This document shows positions 38,771 to 49,786 of a stretch of DNA of 64,000 bases, piece by piece. The notes below the pieces were generated by a model. The model saw nothing but the letters and a program-made list of their open reading frames with translations. It had not been told where the DNA came from and searched no databases. How positions within the stretch are numbered: the stretch's first letter is position 1; the number at the start of each line of letters is the position of its first letter. Source of the stretch: Desmodesmus armatus (lineage: Eukaryota > Chlorophyta > Chlorophyceae > Sphaeropleales > Scenedesmaceae); contig VIIQ02000643.1 of the NCBI GenBank assembly GCA_007449985.2, positions 217,001-281,000 on the forward strand, given 5' to 3'. The translations under genes and the position numbers were made by a program.

Positions 38771-40728
38771 GTTAGTAGAAATATCAAGGGCTCAGGACAG
38801 GCTCAGCATAAACACTCAAGAACCCTCGGTGTACCTCTTCTGCAAGGACTGCTCAACAGCTGCTGCCTGCGCAGCTACCGACTGCTGACCTGGTCAGCCC
38901 GACCAGCCAGGCAACCAGTGGCAATGACGATAGCACACCACGAGTGCCCACACCACAAACCAAGTGATCACCCTTTTGTACTGCTCTGCTGTGTCAGGCA
39001 TGCTGATGTCGTAAGCATCATTACTTTATCACTGCCTTCCCGGTGTTGGCATTTCCCCCTTGATGAGCACACAAGCAATGCACGGGGTGTGTGGTAGTGG
39101 AGATGTGTAGGTCCCAGCGTGCATCTGATCCCATGTGACGCACGGGTCAAGCTTCATGACATTCAAGCCTGTCTGAGTTCAGCTGTTAGGCTGCCGGGCG
39201 CTCTCTTGCCAACTCTGCTCGCATGCGTCCATTCAAGTCATTACGTGAGTGTTGAAGGCATGTGGGCGAGCACGGTTGAATCAATGTAAATTTTATTGAA
39301 GACAGATATGAAGCCAGTCAGGGCAGCGGCTGAGAGGCATTTCCGTGTGCTGTGTACGTGGAGTTGCAACACCTGTGGGGTGTACATACACAACATGCCG
39401 GGAGCAATCACAAGTGCGTGGGCAGCAGGACCAAAATGGCACATTTCACAATGCGATCATGGTGGCAAGAATGCCCGCGGTACACTTGTTGCTGCTGAAA
39501 ACAAAACAAGGTAGCATGCCATGTGCGGCGCACACTGCATGCTTCTACTACCACACTCGCCCTGCCAAGCCCCACTAACTACCCTCCCCAGCACGGCACC
39601 GCAACAGCAAACTGCATACACAGCACCTGATGCATGTGCATCGCTACAGCCGTGTGTAAGCGGTACTCTTGCGCCGTGCAGATGGTGCCCTGGCGATGCG
39701 GCAAGCAACACACAACACACTACATGCCCAGTCGTACCAACAGTGCTGGTGCACCAACAGAGGGACGAAGGCTAGGTGGATGGGCAGACCGAACACAACA
39801 GGCCTTCCCGCATCACCAACTGTGCCTGAAGGGCCATCAGCCACTGCAACTACACACCAGCAATCACAACATTCGCCTTCCGATCAACTAAAACAACTTC
39901 ACCTTGCCAAAGCGTGGGCTGCCACTGCGACAACGCTGCCAGTGCACACTTCTGTGCACTGCTGCAGCCAACTGCATGCTCTCTGCTGTAAAAGAGGTGC
40001 ACAGGCATCCCTCTTCTCAGTATGTGTCCCAGGCAAGGCAGTAGTTGGAGGGGTCAGCCTTGCATCCTGCGCTCCAGGTATGCCTGCCCTTCCGTTTCAG
40101 GCAATTCTGATGAAGGCAGCCATCACCTGAACTTGGCAACAGCACACACCTAAAACAACCCAGGCATGCTGTGAAGGTGCATGACCACAGATACGGCCTG
40201 ATTTCCAGACCAAACGCTGCAGTCTGAGAGTGAACAAGAAAGAGACAGATACATAATGGGGCATGTTGGGTCTTGTTGCAGACCATTGCCCACGACATGC
40301 TGCATGCAGGGAGCAGGGCACAAGAGGGTTTTGCCCCAGCAGATGTGTGCTAACGTCACAAGGCCTGTGCCCAAAACTGCCGCGGCTGTTGCGGCACGGC
40401 TCAATGGCTCTGACGCACAACACACGGCCTGCCATTAGCTGGGGGACATGCTACACAACAAGGCAGACATCACACAGGTGCAACCACTCATCCAACCCCA
40501 GACTGCTGAGGAACAACACACATATGACACATTCAGCAGGCAATGCCAGACATTTTGTCCTCCCAAGTTGCTCGGTCACAGAAAAAGAAGCCCACGCACA
40601 CACACGTGATGTCAGGACCAGCTTGCAGCGTCATGCCCAGCTGAAGGCGTATGCACCGCCTTCCAACAAACATCACCCCTATTGAGCAAGCCCACGAGCT
40701 GCAGCCCAGCATTTCAGCTGTGCAAGCT
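38771..40728. other. Spacer between KCS 3' end and OPR-like gene
   Basis: About 2 kb with plus-strand CA skew and no supported gene; short open frames on both strands lack domains. It should include the KCS 3' UTR. No TGTAA motif on the minus strand is seen close to the KCS stop; the nearest I found is near 38376. Confidence 0.4.
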
Positions 40729-43700
40729 TCAGCTGCGTGCCAGCTCAGCAAGCATTTTGCTGACATCGAAGCCTTCCCAGGCACGGTGCTGCTCCCGAAT
40801 GCGCCTGCACAGAAGGTAAGCAACAGCAGCAGAATCAGAAGCAGAAGGTGAGCAACAGCTTCAGTGTCCTGCCGTGAGGAGCAGGGCAGCGCGGCAGCAT
40901 ACTGAACCCAACTCCAACGGGTGCCACACTTGTCCACAAGATAAGCAGTCATGATCCTGGTGGCAGTCATGATCCTGGTGGGGCATTTGCACCCCAAGGA
41001 GCTACACAAAACATTGCACAAGGTTGCCGCTGTTGTTGAACCTGCAAACTTGAGGACCCCCTGCACCACTACATACCTGTTGGCCTTCCACACTGCACTG
41101 TTGCACTTGAAGCCACTGCCAAAGCCCAGCTGCCACACGCGGTCACCACTTGAAACACCCCTGAATGTCTCAATGTATGCCAAGACGTACCAGATGCTGC
41201 TGCTGCTGACATTACCGTACCTGTACCACAAAAAAAGCAGTGAGGTAGCCACGGCACAGAAACGTGACTTAATCTCAGCAGGAAATGGGCTTTGCAAAAA
41301 CTGGAGAGCTGCAGACACAGGGAATCAGCAATCTACAGGACAACCGAGCAAACAACTACAGGCACCATGAGCTGATGTCAAGGGTCAGAGGAGGAGCAGC
41401 CTGGCCACATCAGCCAGCATGTTTACCTGTAGAGCGCTGCACGGCTGGGCTCTATAAGCTTGCCATTCAGCTGCAGGTGCTTCTCAATCTCGTCGATGAC
41501 ACCGCGGCCGCCCGTGTGAATGCAGATGTGGTCAAATGCCGTGGTGAAGTCAGGCACATACGGCCGCACAGCCTTCTTGCCCAGAGTTTTGCGGGCAATC
41601 ATGTTGCCAGCAAACAGCAACTGCTCTGACAGGGGCAGCACCAGCGGGCCTAACGTTGTGATGTTCGCCTTGAGAGCCTCGCCTGCAGCAGAAGGAGTGT
41701 CATATTGTGGGCTCAGGCTTATGCCCAGCACAATACACTAACAGGCCAGGCCAAGGATGTGTTCCCATGCAGTCAGTGGCTGCTTCGAACTGCCCTTGGA
41801 AAGCTGCAACCACCAGGATCGTATGTGCGCGCGTTTGAGCATTACTGCCGCCACCAATGGCAGCCATGTGACACAAGGATCTGAAAGCCGACGCATACAT
41901 GCACGCCCAGATGCACTTACCTGCCACCGACATGAGCTCCTTGCTGAGCTTGACACCCCTCACGCCAGACTCGTCCTCTGTCTCAAACACACACCCATAT
42001 GCTGCATCTGATGCTGCCAGGTTGGTGCGCACGACGTGCTGAAGTTGGTACTTGGCGCGCCTGCGGCAGTAATGGCAGCAAAGCAGGGAGCTGTGGGGTC
42101 AGATGGCGGCACTGCTGCTTGCGCCCAGCATGAGCAACGCAGCAAATAACCATGTCTCAGAGGTCACCCTGGCTTGCTGTGTTTGTTTGGCGGCATGACA
42201 GCTGCCCTAGGTGGACAGCGTCCAACCAGGGACAGTCTAGACGCTCACCATGACTCGCTGCGTTTGTTTGACAGCAGGATAGCTGCGCCCCCGACGCGGA
42301 ACAGCGTGTTTGTCATCAGCATGCCCTTGTTGGTGCCAGGGTACCTGGAAGAGGCAGCAAGCACGCAGGCAGGTAGATTGGCAAGAAGACGTAGACAGCA
42401 GCAACCTGCTGACAATAGGCAGTCACAGACGTCCTGTTGCGACAGACAGTCTGCTGTTTGGACTGGATGCACAGCACACAGACTGCTTCGCCCGGTGCTT
42501 CGGCTGGCAAGTGCAACTGCTTTGCAAGCACTCACCAGTTGAACGTGAGGTTCTCTGTGCTGAGCACCAGTGCATATGTGTTGGGGTACAACTGCAGCAT
42601 CTGCCGCGCCAGGTCCACAGCGATCACACCTGCAAGCACACGAAGAGCAGCCATTGACACACGGAGAGCAGCCATTGACAAATTGCACCAGCACATGATA
42701 CTCCAGTAGGCAGGGCCAGCGCAAGCTTGTCAGGCACTAGCTAAATTGCACTGCAGCAAAACGAGCTGTGGCGACAAACAAGACGTTCACGGCGTGGTGC
42801 CACAACCGCCGGGCAAGGTTGTGTGCCAACAACTCGTGCCCCACCTGCACTGCAGCCCATGCCGCTGATGTTGTAACTGAGGGTGTTGCTGCCCATCTTG
42901 AAGTGGTTCATGATGGTGGCTGCCAGACTGGGCGTGGTGTTGAACAAACTGCACACACAGGCAGCAACCAAGGCAACAGGGCAGACCAGTCAGTCAGCCT
43001 AGATGCGACCGCACACAGCAGCTGCATTGTGTGCACCATCAATCCATGGAGATCCTGCGCCGCCAGAACGTGCTTTGTGCCAGGGCACTCTGCTGTGCTG
43101 CCTGCTGAGCCGCTGCACAGCATAATGCAATGCTGCAGTAGGCGTGCTCCAACCGCACCTGCTGTTTGTGATGACGATCCCAATCTGGCGAGGCTGGATT
43201 CCTGTCTTGTTTAGCAGGTCCTTCACGGCACCGAAGGCGATGGCCTCAAACTCCCGCCGTGCGGCTGCCATGCTTAGGTCCATAGGCACGTTAGTCAAGC
43301 CTGGGGGCAGCAGTGGTGAAAAGGCACAGGGCATTGGTTGTCCATCCTGTGAATCCAGACCACATGGCTGACACAGGCTGTGGCCACTTCGGCCCCGCCC
43401 TTGGTGCTGTAGAGCTGCAGACCCCGCCCTTGGTGTTTTAATAAGATCGCAGAGGCTGAAGCTTGTAATAAGATCGCAGAGGCTGAAGCTTGTAATAAGA
43501 TCGCAGAGGCTGACACAGGCTGTGGCCACTTTGGCCCCGCCCTTGGTGTTGTAGAGCTGCAGACCCCGCCCATGGTGCTGTAGAGCTGCAGACCCCACCC
43601 TTGGTGCTGTAAAGCTGCAGACCCTGCCCTTGGTGTTGTAGAGCTGCAGACCCCGCCCATGGTGCTGTAGAGCTGCAGACCTTGCCCTTGGTGCTGTAAA

Positions 43701-44819
43701 GCTGCAGACCCCGCCCTTGGTGCTGTAGAGCTGCAGACCCTGCGGCTGCAGACCCTGCGGTCCATGCCGCCTCATAAGAGTATGATGCACTACAGACTTT
43801 CACCGCTTACTCACTTGGTGGCGCATATGTCTCATCCCCCAGCCCGCTCCTGTGCAGCACCTTGCTCATGAACTGCAGTGAGTCATCGGAGAATGACTTG
43901 GTAGCTGCAACGATCTGGTCATACTGAGCACGAGTCACCTTCCAGCTGCGAGGCACGGAATTGGTAGAATGAGCAGCCGGCAGCAGGTTCAGCAAGCACA
44001 GTGCAGCTGCCAACCGCCTGAACCTGCTTCACTGCATCAGTGCAATGCTGCTCTCGTCAATGAAGTGTGATCTCCGGCCATGGTAACCATCATGAAGCTG
44101 TTGTTGGGTAGTGCAGGAGAGATGCTGCTGAAACGCCCTTCCCTTGAGCAGCATCTGCTGGTGCTTGGGATGTGCCCCTGTGTTGCTGCTGCTGTGGGCT
44201 GCTCCTGGACAGCGCAGACTGCATTACCTGTCAGGTGCTCTGTAGCAAAAGAAGTCGACCAAGTACACCGGCCGGGACTGCATGAGATAGATGGTCACCA
44301 GGACACCCAGCAGCACACTGCAACACACCACTGCGCTGACCTGCGGGGCACACGACGGACGACATCGCAGTAGTAAACGCAATATGCATGACTCTAAACG
44401 CACGGCTAAACGCTCAGGACGACACTGCTGCCCTCCGTTGGCACTAGCCGAGATGCAGGTGCAGCTTGACTTGCTGCTGCTCACCAGGTTGAATGTGAGG
44501 TCCGTCTGCTTGGCCACCGTCCATAAACGTTGCAGCTCGCCCTTCTGCGCCATATTTGCAAGCTCAAGGGCCATGCTGACTGCTATGGGGAGCAGCAGCA
44601 CATACAGGCCCTTGCTGCTTGTAGCTGCTCGGAACCCCCGCTTCAAGTACTTGGTTGCCACGCTGCTTGTATAGTCTGCAGGCACACATGCAGACGTTGT
44701 GGGCCAGACTGTGGGAGACGACATGGAGGATCCTCCTTCACCTCAGCAATGTCCCTGCTGCTGCTGCCTGCACAATGCAAATGCACTGTACCTGGAGAAG
44801 ACTGGATGTGCACCGCCAT
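40729..44819 (-). CDS. KCS: 3-ketoacyl-CoA synthase (FAE1/KCS type, fatty-acid elongase condensing enzyme)
   Basis: Condenses malonyl-CoA with long acyl-CoA in the ER membrane, the first step of very-long-chain fatty acid synthesis. About 12 exons give roughly 505 residues, the usual family size. The N-terminus is [15 protein letters not shown] followed by two membrane segments ([14 protein letters not shown] and [17 protein letters not shown], then [11 protein letters not shown]). [11 protein letters not shown] and the catalytic Cys in [10 protein letters not shown] (exon 42948-42845) come next. Then come [15 protein letters not shown], the catalytic His in [19 protein letters not shown], and the catalytic Asn in [12 protein letters not shown]. 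The tail is [14 protein letters not shown] spliced to a last exon ending ELARS and TGA at 40731-40729. The start is either a small exon at 44819 (MAVHIQSSP, donor GTACAG, joining in phase to DYTSS at 44675) or an in-frame ATG at 44724; I prefer the first. Confidence 0.94.
42166..42222 (-). repeat. Partial duplication of a KCS exon end plus donor site, inside the next intron
   Basis: The 3' end of exon 42344-42249 (coding [12 protein letters not shown], donor GTGAGC) resembles a segment about 80 bp further down the same intron. On the minus strand that segment reads GCAGCTGTCATGCCGCCAAA, CAAACACAGCAAGCCAGG and then GTGACC. It could act as a cryptic donor. Confidence 0.45.
43400..43750. repeat. 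30-bp minisatellite and 27-bp tandem repeat in a KCS intron
   Basis: About eight or nine copies of a 30-bp unit (CTTGGTGCTGTAGAGCTGCA followed by GACCCCGCC), separated near its left end by three copies of a 27-bp unit (TAATAAGATCGCAGAGGCTG plus AAGCTTG, about 43438-43513). A larger block (GACACAGGCTGTGGCCACTT..CCCGCCC) flanks the 27-bp array on both sides. Everything lies between the KCS exons at 43945-43815 and 43300-43159. Confidence 0.85.
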
Positions 44820-46634
44820 TGTCCCGCAATGCAGGCCTGCGCCAGGACGTCTGGGGTCACTTTCGCCTTCTCCTACTGCTTCTCTGCGACGCCCGTCAAA
44901 CCGGCCAAACACACAGCAGTATGCTGTTTACGCTGCACTTTACAAAGAGTGAATGTTGATGACAACTCTTGTTTGGACCTGGCTCTCAGGTGTGTCTGGG
45001 CTGACAGGTTGTTCGGCCCCACTCTTCAACGGGTACACGAAGAGGCTTCGGCCTAACGATGGCAGGTACACAGACGTTCAAATTAACTTTGATGCTGTAG
45101 AATCTATTTCTGAGCACCGCACCCAGAGTCCCTCCACAAAGGGTGTCCAGGAAGGATTACGTCAACAGTGGTCCAATGTGGTGTGTCCAGCTGTTCTCGC
45201 TTACTGTTAGCCAACTGGATGCTTCCTGCTGAATGCTTGTCTACATTCCAGCAGCTCCGCATGCTGTCTTAGTGCTGCTCTGCCAGGCTGGCAGTGCCAG
45301 CAGCAACTCTGTGCAGCAACAGCATACTGTGATGCCTACCTGCCTGCATGTCACAATCCGGCAACAAGCAGCACAATCACTGCTCAGCACAGCATGCCGT
45401 CTGGACACTGCTGTAGGCAGCCCTGGGGGGGGGGGGGCAAGCACAACGCTCGTCCATTGACGATGCGCAAGGCAATGTGCTGAAAGCGCGATGGACTGCG
45501 CACCATACATCGCACCTCGGGTGCTGCAGGTGGTCATGATTGACATAGCTGGCAGTGCTGGACCAAGTGGCGTGCCACAGAGGCGCGATGGCTCCTCAGC
45601 TCACGTCAGCGACGCTGACGCAGTAGAACACTGGCGTAATCAGGCTGCAGCCTGCTGCCAGATACTCCACAGCTAGCAGACCCAGGACAGGACGCAACTG
45701 CGTACAGGCTAGCTACTGAGCTGACAGCATGTTAAAGGGGTGTTTGGCGCACCATGTGCCTTAGGCCCAGCGGCAAAGTGGCCATCTGCTCGCTACAGGC
45801 TTCAGTGGCAGCAGCTTGAAGGTACCGTGGCAGATGCCCCCAGGCGAAACCCCTGTTTTACCAGATCGAACAGCGCTAGCAGAAACGCACAGCAGGCATA
45901 GCAGGGCTGCATACTGTTGGCCTAATGCATATGGCCTTCTGTGTTTATGCGCGTGAGATCCAACTCAGCACTATTACACACGATGCAGCTGGCTGACAGC
46001 AGCTGTGCCCAAACAAACAACAGCACAGTCGACGGCTGACAGCACCTGCCCAGCTGTAGTGCCACAGGGTCATAGACGTATGCCACATTGATGGCATCAC
46101 CAGCTGCAGCCCAAGCAACTTTGACAGACCCAAGGCCGCAATCACCCTGCAGGGCAGCTGAGCACACGCTCCCAGTAGACTCTAACCTGCTGCCTGGGCT
46201 GCTAGTGAATCCTCGCTCGTGGGCTGGTTGGCTAGGTGTGGGCATGTGACTAGCATGTGAAGTGGGTCAATACAAAACATGGCACCTGACATCCATTGGT
46301 TGGGGTGATGTTTGTCACATTGAATGTTTCAGCATGTCATGGCTTGAGTTGGACTGTGACACAGGTATTGTTGCAACCTGCCAGGCGCGTTGGAACACGC
46401 TGGTCTACCCTACCCAGTGTTACAGTATGGTATCAACACACTGCTGCACACAATCATGCACCCTGTCACACGTCCCATTGCGCTGTTTTTGCCCACGTCA
46501 CTGCCCCAACTGCGAAGAACCAAACGAAGCAGGCTGTGTATTTTGCAAGTGAGGGGGCATGTCAGATCCAGTCCATGCCTACTGATGCTGGCAACCTGAT
46601 TGGGTTTCCATGCTGACTGGCAGACCAGGAGCTG
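44820..46634. other. Spacer between KCS start and GnTI stop
   Basis: No supported gene. It should carry the KCS promoter at the left and the GnTI 3' UTR at the right. A G12 run occurs at about 45426. A 107-codon minus-strand frame (45922-46245) and an 85-codon plus-strand frame (44953-45210) show no domain. Confidence 0.4.
46420..46424 (-). terminator. TGTAA polyadenylation motif of the GnTI gene
   Basis: TGTAA on the minus strand about 210 nt after the GnTI stop codon. TGTAA is the usual polyadenylation signal of chlorophyte nuclear genes; its use here is inferred from position. Confidence 0.5.
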
Positions 46635-48909
46635 TCACTGCTTCACAATAAACAAGCGCCTCCCTCTACACCGCACGATGATGGTGCCATGATACGAGCC
46701 ACGTGGCACTTTGCCCTGCAGCAAAGGGACATCACCAGGTTATGACAATGGTCCCGCGCCCCATAACATGTCATGGCAGCCACACTGTCATGCGGTACCT
46801 GTATGCATGCATGTAGGCCTTGCTGCAAAAGGAACGTCAACCCCACCCAACCTTACTCACCCCAAAGCTGATGTCCCACATCATGGGTCCCAGCTTCTGC
46901 GCCAGTTGGCTAAAATGGTCGTTATCTTTGTAAGTGATCAGCAGGTCGCGACTGTCTGGGTCCGGGGCTTGGCTGACAGCGCAAAATGTGTCAAGTTGAC
47001 TGACAGTCTTGGCATCCAGCCGCACTGCAGCTTCCAGCCAGGACTTCATCAGCTGCTCATAGTTGTCTTTCAACAAGTACGACAAATCCTGCAGCAAGGT
47101 CCAGCACAAAGATCATCAGCTTGCCATGCACACGCATTTGCAATATAGCACAGACCAAAGCTGCCACATGCCAGGGAAGCATACTGCATGCATGCTGGGG
47201 GATCGGGTGCCTGTACCTGTTTTGCCCAGTCCACCGGTTGCTTGTTCAGCACCATGTTGGCCAAGTGCTCCTTGTAGCCAATGCCCCCCGAGGCACCCTT
47301 CTCCCCAAATGTGTGTGTGCGAGCCACTTCAGGGAAGATGCATTGCCGTCCCTTGGCAAATCGCTGGTCACGCAAGTACTCATCCCAGCCTGCACCTGGC
47401 CAACCTGGCAAGGCTTCCAGACCAAGCGAAGCACTGAGCATCCACCCAAGGCCAGGCATGATATCTGTACGATACAGGGCGGTGGTGTTAGAAGCCCTGC
47501 CCGTCTGACCATGATCATTCCAGGCGGAGACGCACAATATACTGCTGTCCTGCTCCATCAAATGAGCGGTGGCTGCAAAGTAGCTGAAAAAGTCTGCAGC
47601 CACTGCAAGGTCTTCCTCAATGAAAATCAGACGTGGGGCTTTGAGACATTCAAAGAACAACTGCAGCAACATCTTGTAGTGGTGGCTGAGCCAGCAGTAC
47701 CCATCTGCTGTACCGTCACATGCCGTTGCCTCACGGACATTTTGTATGACTTGTATGTTGGCAGAAAACCGCAGGCCTGTGGCCATGAGAAGGGTGGGCT
47801 GGTAAGTCCCATCGACTGACACAAACAGAGGGAAGCGCTGCTCATTGACCTGCTCATCAGTCCAGTACCTGCACATCAGCATACGTCAGGAGTGGACATG
47901 TGGGGTTCACATTTCCAGGGCATATATGGCATGTATGGCATCAGACAAGCAACGCAGTTTGTGTTTATTGTGCCAATGCATGGGCTTGTTGGCTGGGCGC
48001 ACTGGCAGCTGCCATGCCATGCTATCATAGGGAGAGAGGCACGTTGATGTATACAGGGTACATGATGATGGCACACCCTGCACCTACTTGAGCAGCGTCA
48101 TCAGCGTCCTGCCCAGGTATCCAGGGCGATCATGTGACAACACCACTACGGGTGCAATCAAGCCACTAGTTGTGTTTAGCTTCAGCCTGGTTGGGTCCAG
48201 CCCTTCGCATGCTGCTCCAACATGGCCTCTGTGGTTGACATCACGGTCTTTCACCTGCACCAGACGTGAATGAGTTTCGCACGTAAGGCACTCTCTTCAT
48301 TTACCTAGCAACAGCTGAGCATTCTTTAGAAACATAACGTGAGATATGCCAGAAATCAATGCAGCATGCTATTTTGGTGTGACACAGAGACAAGCAGCAG
48401 GTGAGACCACCAACCCAGCGCCACAGTCAAGCCTTGAAGGCAAACTCAGGCATTACGCACCCAGGTGGATGAACAGTGTTCATACTGCTTCATGATATCT
48501 CGTTTCGCTGCAGTCACCTGCGGTATACAGCACAAGCGTGAGTTGTGGTCTGCACCAGACTGAGACCTGCAGTGATGCCAGTTGCAATGTGCTTCACAGT
48601 CACCTGCTTGATGACCTCCTCCCGCGTATTGCTGAGAGCTGTGGATATTCTGACATTGACTGATGACCGCAGCTGCCATTGTAAACTGAGCACCTGCAGT
48701 GCATCATGTCAGTATAGGTAACAATCATTTTCACACCAGCCTGCCACAGCAGTTGTGACCTGTCGAGCCATTCGAAAGCCGCTGGGTGTGCTTACAAAAA
48801 TGATGGCGGTTGCCAATGATAAAAACACCACTACGGGGCCAGGAGGGCCTTGGCGAGCTCTAGCATATTTGCGCGGGATGCAGACAACATCGTCTGTGAT
48901 CTTGCTCAT
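46635..48909 (-). CDS. CGL1: Alpha-1,3-mannosyl-glycoprotein 2-beta-N-acetylglucosaminyltransferase I (GnTI, GT13)
   Basis: Golgi enzyme that adds GlcNAc from UDP-GlcNAc to the alpha-1,3 mannose of Man5GlcNAc2, opening complex N-glycan processing. The first exon (48909 to about 48760) encodes a short tail and a signal anchor (GPVVVFLSLATAIIFVST), followed by a stem over two small exons. The catalytic domain begins IAPVVVLSHDRPGYLGRTLM, then RFPLFVSVDGTYQP. It continues with RLIFIEEDLAVAADFFSYFA, where EED is the metal/UDP-binding motif (EDD in animals), then CVSAWNDHGQ, LYRTDIMPGLGWML, WDEYLRDQRFAKGRQCIFPE and ARTHTFGEKGASGG. The last exons give NKQPVDWAKQ, DLSYLLKDNYEQLM and VPRGSYHGTIIVRC before TGA at 46637-46635. 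Length, about 440 aa, and domain order match GnTI rather than POMGnT1. The stem donor at about 48759 is GTCACA, weaker than usual but in phase. Confidence 0.92.
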
Positions 48910-49786
48910 GCTGGGTGGGTTCGTCTCCGCATGCTGTGACTTGAGCTCTGCATAGACTATAGTTCGCTCAATCAAAACGTTGCTGTACAAGGCTTGTACT
49001 ACAAGCCTACACGATACTGTACCCTACCCTGTTGTCGTGCATGTTACAAAACGGTTCAAATCGGCTGGAAAAACATCGAGATCCCGTGTTCAATGAACAG
49101 TGGAAAGACGTTTTTCACGAAGTGAAACACGCCATGAAGCAACACATCGACATGTTGTGTGCGATCAGAACAGCAGATGGCTTTTATCAAAGATAACAAG
49201 CTCGGTGGCACATGTCAGAACACTTTGCGTCAGCTGAGAGCCAAACAAGGCACACTGATGATAGGTGTCATCTCAAGCATCGTAAGGAGCCTACCAGGCT
49301 GGCTGTTGCAACTAGGGACAGTTGGCAAGGGCTGTCATTGTTGTAGTAAGATCGCAGGAGGCTGTCATTGTGAGGTGGCGGCACAAGACTTGCAAGCATT
49401 AAATGTCCAGCATTAGCTGTGGCCTGCTGTAGTGGTGTAGTCGCCAAGTTAAGTCAAGCAAAGCAGCCACCTTTGTTGTAATAAGATCGCAGAGGCTGAA
49501 GCTGCCGTGTCTGTCAACGAAAAGAAGTAGTAAGTGATGCATATGCATGTGCAGCCACCTTTGTCACTGAGTTGCAAGAAGAATGTCATTCTTAGAATGA
49601 TGTGCAGAAGGCGGATTGCTGGAAGTACTTGCTTGACTTCATGCTGCTCCTTGTTTCCGTTTGTTTGTTGGGCGGTTGCTGCTCACAAGCATGCAATTGC
49701 AGGGTCGCCCCTAGTTACAAACTGGCACCCCAGCGAGGCTGGCAGCAAACACACATGACCCAGACCACAAAACACCATTGCAGCTG
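48910..49786. other. Spacer between GnTI and QSOX, with dispersed 27-bp repeat
   Basis: Holds the GnTI promoter and QSOX 3' flank; no gene seen. Two copies of the repeat also found in the KCS intron occur here: an imperfect one at 49341-49364 (TTGTAGTAAGATCGCAGGAG) and a perfect one at 49477-49503 (TTGTAATAAGATCGCAGAGG then CTGAAGC). Confidence 0.6.
49715..49719 (-). terminator. TGTAA polyadenylation motif of the QSOX gene
   Basis: TGTAA on the minus strand about 70 nt beyond the QSOX stop codon, consistent with the chlorophyte polyadenylation signal. Confidence 0.55.

Noticed and set aside
43400..43750. Regular 30-bp repeats resembling a CRISPR array
   Set aside because: Units are directly tandem without variable spacers, sit inside a eukaryotic intron and have no cas genes nearby; they are a minisatellite.
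44643..44912. 89-codon minus-strand frame as the KCS N-terminus without an intron
   Set aside because: Read through, it leaves the KCS frame; splicing the short exon at 44819 to 44675 gives a better family match.
46262..46552. Cys-rich 96-codon frame ending CPNCEEPNEAGCVFCK, zinc-finger-like
   Set aside because: It lies in the GnTI 3' region, has no splice context, and the cysteine spacing fits no finger class I can name.
47121..47819. Plus-strand 232-codon frame opposite GnTI
   Set aside because: It is a shadow of the clearly conserved minus-strand GnTI exons and has no domain.
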